DNA from: an uncultured Pelagibacteraceae bacterium
Lineage (GTDB): Bacteria; Pseudomonadota; Alphaproteobacteria; Pelagibacterales; Pelagibacteraceae
NCBI GenBank assembly: GCA_902629075.1
Contig: CACOPK010000003.1
Location: forward strand, 1-64,000
Direction: 5' to 3'
DNA length: 64,000 nt
Shown here: piece after piece, positions 56,570 to 64,000 of the stretch
How positions within the stretch are numbered: the stretch's first letter is position 1
Layout: each line of letters begins with the position of its first letter
The notes under the pieces: generated by a model
The model's database searches: none
What the model saw: the letters and a program-made list of their open reading frames with translations, nothing else
What the model was told of the DNA's origin: nothing
Made by a program: the position numbers and the translations under genes

Positions 56570-56649
56570 TTTTTTATTGGTAAACTATATATTTTGAAAT
56601 TAAAGCAATACGTTATATGCATAATACCTATGCAATTAAGTAAAAAACG

Positions 56650-56697
56650 TTGAAAAAAGAAGATTTTTTTCAAAATAAGGTAAATATTACTTACCTT
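56650..56697 (+). promoter_or_regulatory. Two consecutive hairpins in the gltD leader
   Basis: TTGAAAAAA (56650-56658) pairs with TTTTTTCAA (56665-56673). AAGGTAA (56677-56683) pairs with TTACCTT (56691-56697). A wider complementarity, ATTGGTAAA (56576-56584) with TTTACCAAT (56707-56715), encloses both. None has a terminator T tract. They lie in the 173-bp gap before gltD and could be leader RNA structure or operators. Confidence 0.4.
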
Positions 56698-56742
56698 TAT
56701 ATCCTTTTTACCAATAATTTTATGTTATATAAGCAGCCCATT

Positions 56743-58182
56743 ATGACAGATAAAATGCTTAAGTTTGTAAATATAGGTCAGCAAAACCCACCTAAAAGGT
56801 CTATAGATGAGAGAAATAAAGACTTTAATGAAATTTACAAAGAATTTATTGAAGAAAAAGCCAAAACTCAATCAAGTAGATGTTCTCAATGTGGAGTACC
56901 TTTTTGCCAAGTCCATTGCCCATTAAGTAATAATATACCTGATTGGTTAAAATTAACTGCAGAAGGCAGATTAGAAGAGGCCTATAGGTTATCGCAAAGC
57001 ACAAATAACATGCCGGAAGTTTGTGGAAGAATATGTCCGCAAGATCGACTGTGTGAGGGAAATTGCGTAATTGAACAATCAGGACATGGAACAGTTACTA
57101 TAGGGTCTGTAGAGAAATTTTTAACCGAAACTGCTTGGGAAAATAATTGGATTAAACCAATCGCTATTAAAAACGAAATCAATCAAAGTGTAGGGATAAT
57201 TGGAGCAGGTCCAGCAGGTTTAGCATGCGCTGAAGAATTAAGAAAAAAAAATTATAAAGTCACAGTTTACGATAGATATGATAGAGCTGGCGGCTTATTA
57301 ATTTATGGAATTCCCAATTTTAAACTAGAAAAGCATGTAGTTTTAAGAAGAATTAAATATTTAAAAGATAGTGGAATTGATTTTGTAAATAATTTTGAAG
57401 TTGGAAGAGATAAATCATTTCAAGAATTAAAGGAAAAACATGATGCAATTCTAATTGCAACAGGAGTATATAAAGCTAGAGAAATTGAATTACCTGGCAG
57501 TGATTTAGAAAATATTTTTCCAGCAATGGAATTTCTAACTGCCTCAAATAAAAAAGGATTAGGAGATAAAGTTGAATTATTCGACAATGGAATTTTAAAT
57601 GCTGAGGGTAAAAATATTGTTGTGATTGGGGGAGGAGACACTGCTATGGACTGTGTCCGAACTTCAATTAGACAAAATGCCAATTCAGTTAAGTGTTTGT
57701 ATAGAAGAGATAAAGAAAATATGCCTGGATCAGCGCGTGAAGTTGTAAATGCTGAAGAAGAAGGTGTAGAATTTATTTGGCTTTCGAACCCAAAAGAATT
57801 CATAGGCAACAATAAAGTTGAAATAGTTAAGGCTTCAAAAATGAAATTAGGTGAACCAGATGAAAGTGGAAGAAGAAAACCTATAGAAGAACAAAATTCT
57901 GACTTTGAAATTAAAGCTGATTTAGTTATCAAAGCTCTTGGTTTTGATCCTGAAAATTTACCCTATCTATTTGGTGAAAGTAACTTACAGGTTTCTAGAT
58001 GGGGAACTATTAAAGCAGATTTTGATACAATGGAGACTTCAATCCCCGGTGTGTTTGCTGCGGGTGATATTGTTAGAGGTGCTTCATTGGTTGTTTGGGC
58101 AATAAAAGATGGAAGAGATGCCTCGGATAATATTCATAAATATTTAAAAAATAAAATTCAGTTAAAACAAAAAGTTGCATGA
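56743..58182 (+). CDS. gltD: Glutamate synthase small subunit
   Basis: The start is placed at ATG 56743 (MTDKMLKFVNIGQQNPPKR), since homologous sequence begins there; an in-frame TTG at 56650 would be translated from leader hairpins. The 479-residue FAD/Fe-S protein has cluster Cys in RCSQCGVPFCQVHCPL, the FAD motif GAGPAGLACAEELRKK, the NADPH motif GGGDTAMDCVRTS and the final FAD segment GVFAAGDIVRGASLVVWA. It passes electrons from NADPH to GltB. The stop overlaps the gltB start by 4 bp. Confidence 0.95.
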   Translation: MTDKMLKFVNIGQQNPPKRSIDERNKDFNEIYKEFIEEKAKTQSSRCSQCGVPFCQVHCPLSNNIPDWLKLTAEGRLEEAYRLSQSTNNMPEVCGRICPQDRLCEGNCVIEQSGHGTVTIGSVEKFLTETAWENNWIKPIAIKNEINQSVGIIGAGPAGLACAEELRKKNYKVTVYDRYDRAGGLLIYGIPNFKLEKHVVLRRIKYLKDSGIDFVNNFEVGRDKSFQELKEKHDAILIATGVYKAREIELPGSDLENIFPAMEFLTASNKKGLGDKVELFDNGILNAEGKNIVVIGGGDTAMDCVRTSIRQNANSVKCLYRRDKENMPGSAREVVNAEEEGVEFIWLSNPKEFIGNNKVEIVKASKMKLGEPDESGRRKPIEEQNSDFEIKADLVIKALGFDPENLPYLFGESNLQVSRWGTIKADFDTMETSIPGVFAAGDIVRGASLVVWAIKDGRDASDNIHKYLKNKIQLKQKVA

Positions 58183-61100
58183 AAAATTTAAGAGAAAAAA
58201 ACATAAAAAAATTAAAAGAAAACTTTATTTATCATGAAAATATGGAGCATGATGCTTGTGGAGTTGGATTAGTTGTTTCAACAGAGGGAAAAAAATCAAG
58301 AAAAGTTGTTGAAGCAGGAATAGAAGCTTTGAAGGCTGTTTGGCACAGAGGTGCAATAGATGCTGATGGCAAAACAGGTGATGGTGCGGGAATTCATATA
58401 GAAATCCCTACAGATTTCTTTATAGAAAAAATAGAAGTTACAGGCCATTCCCATGATAATTCTGAGTTATGTATAGGAATGATATTTTTACCACGAAATG
58501 ATTTTGGGGCCCAAGAGGCATGTCGAACTATTGTAGAAAGTGAATTAACCAAAAATAATTTTAACATATACGGTTGGAGACAAGTGCCAGTCAATCCGTC
58601 TGTGCTTGGAGAAAAAGCAGAGCAAACAAGACCAGAAATAACTCAAATATTATTCAAACATAATGATAGAAAACTAAAGGATAAAGAACTTAATAGATCA
58701 CTTTACGAAACAAGAAGAATTATAGAAAAAAAAGCCTTGAGCAATCAATTAAAAGATTTTTACATATGCTCATTTAGTTCTAAATCTATAATCTATAAGG
58801 GAATGTTCTTAGCTGAAGCTATAGATGATTTCTATCCAGATCTTAAAGATGATAGATTCGTATCAAGATATTCAATTTTTCATCAAAGATTTTCTACTAA
58901 TACAGCGCCTAGTTGGGATTTGGCTCAACCATTTAGATCACTAGCTCATAATGGTGAAATAAATACTCTTAAAGGGAATATAAATTGGATGAAAGTACAT
59001 GAACAAGAAATGCACTCCCGTCTTTTTCAAAATGTAGAAAACTTAAAGCCCGTTATACCTTCAGGAAATTCAGACTCAGCTTCATTAGATAATGTGTTTG
59101 AATTACTTACTACATCAGGACACTCAGCACCATTAGCTAAATTAATGCTAATACCTGATGCTTGGTCAAAAAAAAGCAAAATACTTCCAAGAGAACATTT
59201 ACAATTATTTAATTTTTTAAATAGTTCTATGGAGCCATGGGATGGACCAGCCGCTATTGCTGGAACAGATAACGATTGGGCTATTGTTGCTTCTGATCGT
59301 AATGGATTAAGGCCAATGAGATATACGCTAACAAATGAGAAACTTTTATTTGCAGGCTCAGAAACAGGAATGATAGATATAAACGAGAAAAAGATAATAG
59401 AAAAAGGGAGACTCGGCCCTGGTGAAATTTTAGGAGTAAGAATTGATAACGGTAAGGTTTTTAGAAATACGGAAATTAAAAATTATTTAGCTAAAGAGTA
59501 TAAACATTTTAATAGTCAAATAATTGACCTTGATAAAAAATTTCCAATACAGAATGAGAAAAATTTTTTTGAGGGCAATAATCTCAGAGAAAGACAATAT
59601 CTTTTTGGTTATAGCCTAGAGGATCTAGAATTAATTTTGCATCCAATGGCTGAAGACGCAAAAGAGGCAACAGGTTCTATGGGAGATGATACACCTTTAG
59701 CAGTATTGTCGGACAAATATAGACCTCTTTATCATTATTTTAGACAAAACTTTAGCCAAGTTACCAATCCTCCAATTGATTCACTAAGAGAAAACAAAGT
59801 GATGAGTTTAAAGACTAGATTTGGAAATCTTGGAAATATCTTGGATTTTAATAATTTAACAGAGGAAAATATTTATGTGTTAGAAAGTCCAATCCTTTCC
59901 AATACTCAATTTGATAAATTTACAAATTTTTTTAAGGAAAATATCAAAAAAATTGATTGTACTTTTACATTAGAGCAAAGTTTAGAGGAAGCTTTAGAAA
60001 ACATAAAAAAAGAGGCAGAAATAGCTGTAAGAGAAGGTTTTACTCAAATAGTTTTAACTGACAAAAATGTTTCAGATAGTAGATTACCCATCCCAGTTTT
60101 ACTTGCTGTAGGAGCATTAAATACATATTTAGTAAAGCTTAAATTGAGAGGTTATGCATCAATCAATGTCCAAACAGGAGATGCGATGGATACCCACTCA
60201 TTCGCAACTATTATAGGTGTTGGAGCAACAACGGTAAATCCATACCTCGCATTTGATAGTTTATATCAACGTTTTAACAAAAAATTGTTTGGAAATTTTG
60301 AATTTGATGAATGTGTTAGAAGATATGTTAAATCAGTAAATCTAGGTCTTCTTAAAATAATGTCAAAGATGGGCATTTCTGTAATTAGTTCTTATAGAGG
60401 TGGATGCAATTTTGAAACAGTAGGATTAAGTAGAACAATTGTAAATAATTTTTTCCCTGGAGTTCTCTCTAAAATTTCTGGAATAGGTCTTACTGGTATA
60501 GAAAAAAAAATAAGGAATATTCATCAACAAGCCTTTTCGAAAACCAATAATGTTCTCCCAATAGGTGGAATATATAGATATAGAAAAACTGGTGAGACAC
60601 ATCAGTATCAAGGTAGATTAATACATATGTTGCAAACAGCAGTTACTAAAGGTTCATATGAAATATATAAGAAATATGCTCAAGGCATTTATGATTTACC
60701 TCCAATAAGTCTAAGAGATCTTGTTGGGTTCAAAGAAAAAAACTCTATAAGTGTTGATGAAGTTGAGCCATTAGAAGAAATTCTAAAAAGATTTGGAAGT
60801 GGAAGTATGTCCCATGGAGCCTTATCAAAAGAAGCTCATGAGACATTAGCCATTGGCATGAATAGAATCAAAGGAGCTTCATGTAGTGGAGAAGGTGGAG
60901 AAGATAAATCTAGGTTTAAAATATTAGATAACGGAGATACAGCCAATTCAAGAGTTAAACAAATTGCGTCTGCAAGGTTTGGAGTAACAATCGACTACTT
61001 AAATAATTGCAATGAGATTGAAATTAAAATTGCACAAGGTGCAAAACCAGGAGAAGGAGGACAACTTCCAGGTTTCAAAGTAACTGATGAAATTGCAAAG

Positions 61101-62675
61101 TTACGACATTCTACACCCGGTGTTACATTAATTTCTCCTCCACCTCACCATGACATTTATTCAATAGAGGATCTTGCTCAATTAATTTATGATCTTAAAC
61201 AAATTAATCCTAAAGCTAGAGTAGGTGTAAAATTAGTTGCATCTTCAGGTATAGGCACCATTGCGGCAGGAGTAGCTAAAGCAAAAGCAGATATAATATT
61301 AATTTCAGGGCACTCAGGTGGAACAGGCGCAACACCTCAGACAAGTGTTAAATATGTTGGAATACCTTGGGAGATGGGCCTTACAGAAGCAAATCAAGTT
61401 TTAACGCTAAATAATTTAAGGCATAAAGTTACATTAAGAACTGACGGAGGTATTAAGACAGGAAGAGATGTAGTTATCGCAGCCATGATGGGTGCAGAAG
61501 AATTTGGTGTTGCAACAACTGCACTAGTTGCTATGGGATGTATAATGGTTAGACAATGTCACTCAAATACTTGTCCAGTGGGGGTTTGTACACAAGATGA
61601 AAAATTAAGACAGAAATTTGTTGGTACGCCCGACAAAATTGTAAATTTATTTACCTTTATTGCTTCAGAAGTAAGAGAAATTTTAGCTGAGCTTGGTTTC
61701 AAAAATTTGAATGAAATAATTGGTAGAACAGATTTACTAAGACAAATAAGTAAGGGCTCACCTAATTTAGATGATTTAGATTTGAATCCACTATTTGTCC
61801 AGGCTGACCCAGGAAAAAATAAAAGATATTGCGACCAAAAAATTATAAATGAAGTACCTGATACATTGGATCAAAAAATTTGGCCTGAAATAGAAAAAGA
61901 TATAGAGGATAAAAAAGAAATTGAAAAAGAATTTACTATTCAGAACACTAATAGAGCTGTAGGAACCAGAATTTCTTACTATCTTTATAAGAAATACGGA
62001 GAAGATAAAATAGAGCCTGAGAGCATCAAGCTTAATTTTAAAGGCTCAGCTGGGCAGTCTTTTGGTGCTTTTGGAATTAAGGGTCTAAAGCTTATATTGA
62101 AAGGTGATGCAAATGATTATGTAGCAAAAGGACTTTCTGGCGCAACTGTTTCAATAAAACTTCAAGACGAGAGTAATATTATATCTAAAGAAAATACAAT
62201 AATTGGAAATACAGTTCTTTATGGAGCAACGTCTGGAAACTTATATGCTGCTGGTCAGGCAGGTGAAAGATTTGCGGTTAGAAATTCAGGAGCCAATGCA
62301 GTTGTTGAAGGTTGTGGATCAAATGGATGTGAATACATGACTGGTGGTACAATTGTTATATTAGGTGATGTCGGTGATAACTTTGGTGCAGGAATGACAG
62401 GGGGTATGGGATTTGTTTATGATCCAAATCAAACTTTCCAAAACAAAGCAAACCCAGAATCTATAGTATGGCAAAAACTGGAAACAGAGTTCTGGATACA
62501 TAATTTAAAATTATTAATTCAAAAACACTTTAGAGAAACAAATTCAGAAGTTTCAAAGAAAATTTTGGAAAATTTTGATAAAGAAATTGGTAACTTTTAT
62601 CAAGTATGTCCAAAAGAAATGCTTGATAAACTTGAGAACCCAATTACTCGTAAACAAACTAACCTTGCAAGTTAA
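58179..62675 (+). CDS. gltB: Glutamate synthase large subunit
   Basis: A 1498-residue enzyme making glutamate from glutamine and 2-oxoglutarate. The N-terminal glutaminase domain has its nucleophile Cys27 in EHDACGVGLV, so a 26-residue propeptide is expected to be removed. The FMN synthase domain follows, with VKLVASSGIGTIAAGVAKAKAD and SGHSGGTGATPQTS. The 3Fe-4S Cys residues are in MVRQCHSNTCPVGVC. The C-terminal beta-helix domain is complete (NGCEYMTGGTIVILG). With GltD it is the main ammonium assimilation exit in this window; the hairpin-rich leader may control both. Confidence 0.97.
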   Translation: MKNLREKNIKKLKENFIYHENMEHDACGVGLVVSTEGKKSRKVVEAGIEALKAVWHRGAIDADGKTGDGAGIHIEIPTDFFIEKIEVTGHSHDNSELCIGMIFLPRNDFGAQEACRTIVESELTKNNFNIYGWRQVPVNPSVLGEKAEQTRPEITQILFKHNDRKLKDKELNRSLYETRRIIEKKALSNQLKDFYICSFSSKSIIYKGMFLAEAIDDFYPDLKDDRFVSRYSIFHQRFSTNTAPSWDLAQPFRSLAHNGEINTLKGNINWMKVHEQEMHSRLFQNVENLKPVIPSGNSDSASLDNVFELLTTSGHSAPLAKLMLIPDAWSKKSKILPREHLQLFNFLNSSMEPWDGPAAIAGTDNDWAIVASDRNGLRPMRYTLTNEKLLFAGSETGMIDINEKKIIEKGRLGPGEILGVRIDNGKVFRNTEIKNYLAKEYKHFNSQIIDLDKKFPIQNEKNFFEGNNLRERQYLFGYSLEDLELILHPMAEDAKEATGSMGDDTPLAVLSDKYRPLYHYFRQNFSQVTNPPIDSLRENKVMSLKTRFGNLGNILDFNNLTEENIYVLESPILSNTQFDKFTNFFKENIKKIDCTFTLEQSLEEALENIKKEAEIAVREGFTQIVLTDKNVSDSRLPIPVLLAVGALNTYLVKLKLRGYASINVQTGDAMDTHSFATIIGVGATTVNPYLAFDSLYQRFNKKLFGNFEFDECVRRYVKSVNLGLLKIMSKMGISVISSYRGGCNFETVGLSRTIVNNFFPGVLSKISGIGLTGIEKKIRNIHQQAFSKTNNVLPIGGIYRYRKTGETHQYQGRLIHMLQTAVTKGSYEIYKKYAQGIYDLPPISLRDLVGFKEKNSISVDEVEPLEEILKRFGSGSMSHGALSKEAHETLAIGMNRIKGASCSGEGGEDKSRFKILDNGDTANSRVKQIASARFGVTIDYLNNCNEIEIKIAQGAKPGEGGQLPGFKVTDEIAKLRHSTPGVTLISPPPHHDIYSIEDLAQLIYDLKQINPKARVGVKLVASSGIGTIAAGVAKAKADIILISGHSGGTGATPQTSVKYVGIPWEMGLTEANQVLTLNNLRHKVTLRTDGGIKTGRDVVIAAMMGAEEFGVATTALVAMGCIMVRQCHSNTCPVGVCTQDEKLRQKFVGTPDKIVNLFTFIASEVREILAELGFKNLNEIIGRTDLLRQISKGSPNLDDLDLNPLFVQADPGKNKRYCDQKIINEVPDTLDQKIWPEIEKDIEDKKEIEKEFTIQNTNRAVGTRISYYLYKKYGEDKIEPESIKLNFKGSAGQSFGAFGIKGLKLILKGDANDYVAKGLSGATVSIKLQDESNIISKENTIIGNTVLYGATSGNLYAAGQAGERFAVRNSGANAVVEGCGSNGCEYMTGGTIVILGDVGDNFGAGMTGGMGFVYDPNQTFQNKANPESIVWQKLETEFWIHNLKLLIQKHFRETNSEVSKKILENFDKEIGNFYQVCPKEMLDKLENPITRKQTNLAS

Positions 62676-62698
62676 TTAATAAATCAATCTATTTAATT

Positions 62699-63463
62699 CT
62701 AAATATGTTTTTTTAGATTATTATATATTAGTTCAACTTCTTTTGTCAGTTTTTTCAAATTATTTTTTTTTGAAAGACTATGATCTCCATTTTTTATAAT
62801 AATTAATTTTTTTTTAGCGTTTTTAAATACTTTCATAATTTTTTTTGAGATGTAGATTGGTACTACATCATCTTTTTTGCCATGGAGAATAGTAATAAAA
62901 ATTTTATTTTTAAAATTTTTATTAAAAAATTTATTTTTTCTTCCATCTTTAATTAGATTATACGAAATGTTATATTCAAAGCCACCATGATTAAAAATAT
63001 GAAACTTTTTATTTATTATTTGTTTTTTAACTCTTAGAGTAAAATTTTTCCACATTAGTCTATCTAAAAATTCGGGTGCAGGTGCAATCCCAACAAATGC
63101 AAGAATCTTATTATTCATATATTTAAAAAGATTAAGCCCTATCCATCCACCCATGCTAGATCCTACCAAAATAATTTTTTTTCTTTTTATTTTTTTTTTG
63201 ATTACTTTTTTTGCATCCTGTGTCCAACTTGAGATTGTACCCTGCTCGAATTTTCCATATGATTTTCCGTGGCCAGAATATTCTAATGCTAAAAATCCAA
63301 TATTATTTTTTTTACAAAATCGGTATAATGCCTTTGGTTTGTCACCCTCAAGATCTGATTTAAAACCATGCAAAAAAACAACATAAATATCGCAAGATGA
63401 AGAATTAAATAAATATCTTATTTTTTTATTTTTAGAAATTTCAACAAATTTAAATTTTGCCAT
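62699..63463 (-). CDS. Alpha/beta hydrolase (serine esterase-like)
   Basis: A 254-residue alpha/beta hydrolase: oxyanion segment VVFLHGFKSD, nucleophile LVGSSMGGWIGLNL (near residue 103), acid in LHGKKDDVVP and His in NGDHSLS. No signal peptide, so cytoplasmic. It resembles the conserved alphaproteobacterial hydrolases related to palmitoyl-protein thioesterase ABHD10; the substrate is not readable. The sequence is exceptionally Lys-rich. It is divergent from the glycosyltransferase gene across a 41-bp gap. Confidence 0.85.
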   Translation of the reverse strand: MAKFKFVEISKNKKIRYLFNSSSCDIYVVFLHGFKSDLEGDKPKALYRFCKKNNIGFLALEYSGHGKSYGKFEQGTISSWTQDAKKVIKKKIKRKKIILVGSSMGGWIGLNLFKYMNNKILAFVGIAPAPEFLDRLMWKNFTLRVKKQIINKKFHIFNHGGFEYNISYNLIKDGRKNKFFNKNFKNKIFITILHGKKDDVVPIYISKKIMKVFKNAKKKLIIIKNGDHSLSKKNNLKKLTKEVELIYNNLKKHI

Positions 63464-63504
63464 AAGTTTTACTGATAACTTATGATATTATTATAAGTAT
63501 ACAA

Positions 63505-64000
63505 ATGCCATCAAAAATAAAAGTTTTGCAAGTAATACCCAAGCTTGGATATGGAGGTGCTGAGACAGGCTGTTATGACATTGCACATTACTTATATGAA
63601 AAAAATTGTGATTCCTACTTAGTCACAAGTGGTGGCGATTTACTTAAATTTGTTGATAAAAAAAAAGTTAAAGTAATAAGACTTCCGGTCCATAGCAAAA
63701 ATCCATTACTAATTCTTGTTAATGCTATCATTTTAACTTTTATAATAATTTTTTTAAACATAAATATAGTTCACGCAAGAAGTAGAGCTCCAGCTTGGTC
63801 TTGTTATTTAGCCACTAAAATAACTAGAAGAAATTTTGTTACAACATTTCATGGTACATACAATTTTCAAACCAAAATAAAAAAATTTTATAATTCAATT
63901 ATGGTTAGATCAAAACTAATTATAGCTGGATCCAATTTTATTTTTACACATATAAAGGAAAATTATTCAGAATATATTGACTTAAAAAAAAAATTACTAG
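63505..64000 (+). CDS. Glycosyltransferase family 4-like protein, 3' truncated by window edge
   Basis: The frame is open from ATG 63505 to the end of the window (165 codons). The N-terminal acceptor-binding fold of GT-B group 1 glycosyltransferases is recognisable: KVLQVIPKLGYGGAETGCYD, then NIVHARSRAPAWSCYLA and FVTTFHGTYN. The nucleotide-sugar-binding half lies outside the window, so donor and product are unknown; an envelope polysaccharide or LPS role is usual for the family. Confidence 0.88.
   Translation, partial: MPSKIKVLQVIPKLGYGGAETGCYDIAHYLYEKNCDSYLVTSGGDLLKFVDKKKVKVIRLPVHSKNPLLILVNAIILTFIIIFLNINIVHARSRAPAWSCYLATKITRRNFVTTFHGTYNFQTKIKKFYNSIMVRSKLIIAGSNFIFTHIKENYSEYIDLKKKLL

Noticed and set aside
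56650..56742. TTG start for GltD at 56650
   Set aside because: The extra 31 residues have no GltD character and coincide with leader hairpins; ATG 56743 begins the conserved sequence.
63153..63386. Plus-strand open frame of 77 codons inside the alpha/beta hydrolase gene
   Set aside because: It is antisense to a clear hydrolase with an intact catalytic triad and has no recognisable protein features of its own; long antisense frames are frequent here because of Lys/Phe-rich codons.

Overview
The window is a dense, strongly A+T-rich, housekeeping-only stretch of a bacterial chromosome. Gene content and order point to a genome-streamlined alphaproteobacterium of the SAR11 (Pelagibacterales) type or a close relative. 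The evidence is the set of alphaproteobacterial neighbourhoods fur-miaB-phoH-ybeY-lnt-metK-nusA-infB-rbfA-rpsO-pnp, irr next to fabA-fabB-fabI, mutM-rpsT-dnaA, and SUV3-type helicase-ferredoxin-carD. Gaps are very small, start and stop codons often overlap, and small lineage-specific proteins sit in the few gaps. There is no rRNA, CRISPR array, prophage or insertion sequence. Assignment below the class level is inference from gene order and base composition.

Layout. 1-8.5 kb: a truncated BON-domain protein, malic enzyme, lipid II flippase MurJ, TrpS, an Nfu Fe-S protein, a Bax-like glucosaminidase, a polysaccharide deacetylase and a short TsaB. 8.5-21 kb: one long co-directional block for iron regulation (Fur), tRNA thiomethylation (MiaB), rRNA maturation (YbeY, RbfA), lipoprotein acylation (Lnt), SAM synthesis (MetK), transcription and translation factors (NusA, IF-2, S15) and PNPase. 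Several genes usual in this block (corC, trmB, rimP, ylxR, truB) are absent. 21-21.75 kb: a small accessory patch with a lipoprotein, an 18-residue hydrophobic peptide and a 36-residue basic protein, bracketed by two hairpins that share a conserved 15-nt loop. 21.7-27.6 kb: the unsaturated fatty acid genes fabA-fabB-fabI, divergent from irr, followed by katG and a 2OG-oxygenase-like gene. Near-identical Irr-box-like sites lie before irr and before katG.

27.6-33.9 kb: an SH3 protein, ThiF/MoeB-type enzyme, dUTPase, CoaBC, UbiB and UbiE on the minus strand, then MutM and S20 on the plus strand. 34-43.4 kb: dnaA-dnaN, then plsC, the argH-lptM-lysA operon, a HIG1-type protein, an esterase, an HNH nuclease, coq7, dsbB and a YqaA-type membrane protein. 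43.4-50.3 kb: tRNA-Leu(CAA), an acyl-CoA synthetase, a 27-residue poly-Lys/Arg peptide, CarD with a very basic N-terminal tail, a 7Fe ferredoxin, a TerB-like protein, the SUV3-like helicase, a thioesterase and tRNA-Arg(ACG). 50.6-64 kb: pyruvate dehydrogenase E1 (with a fused lipoyl domain) and E2, an EamA transporter, UppP, glutamate synthase GltD-GltB, an alpha/beta hydrolase and the start of a glycosyltransferase.

The observations most worth following are the repeated conserved-loop hairpin and its micro-ORFs, the polybasic peptide beside the basic-tailed CarD, the lipoyl-AceE fusion, and the Irr-box/katG arrangement.
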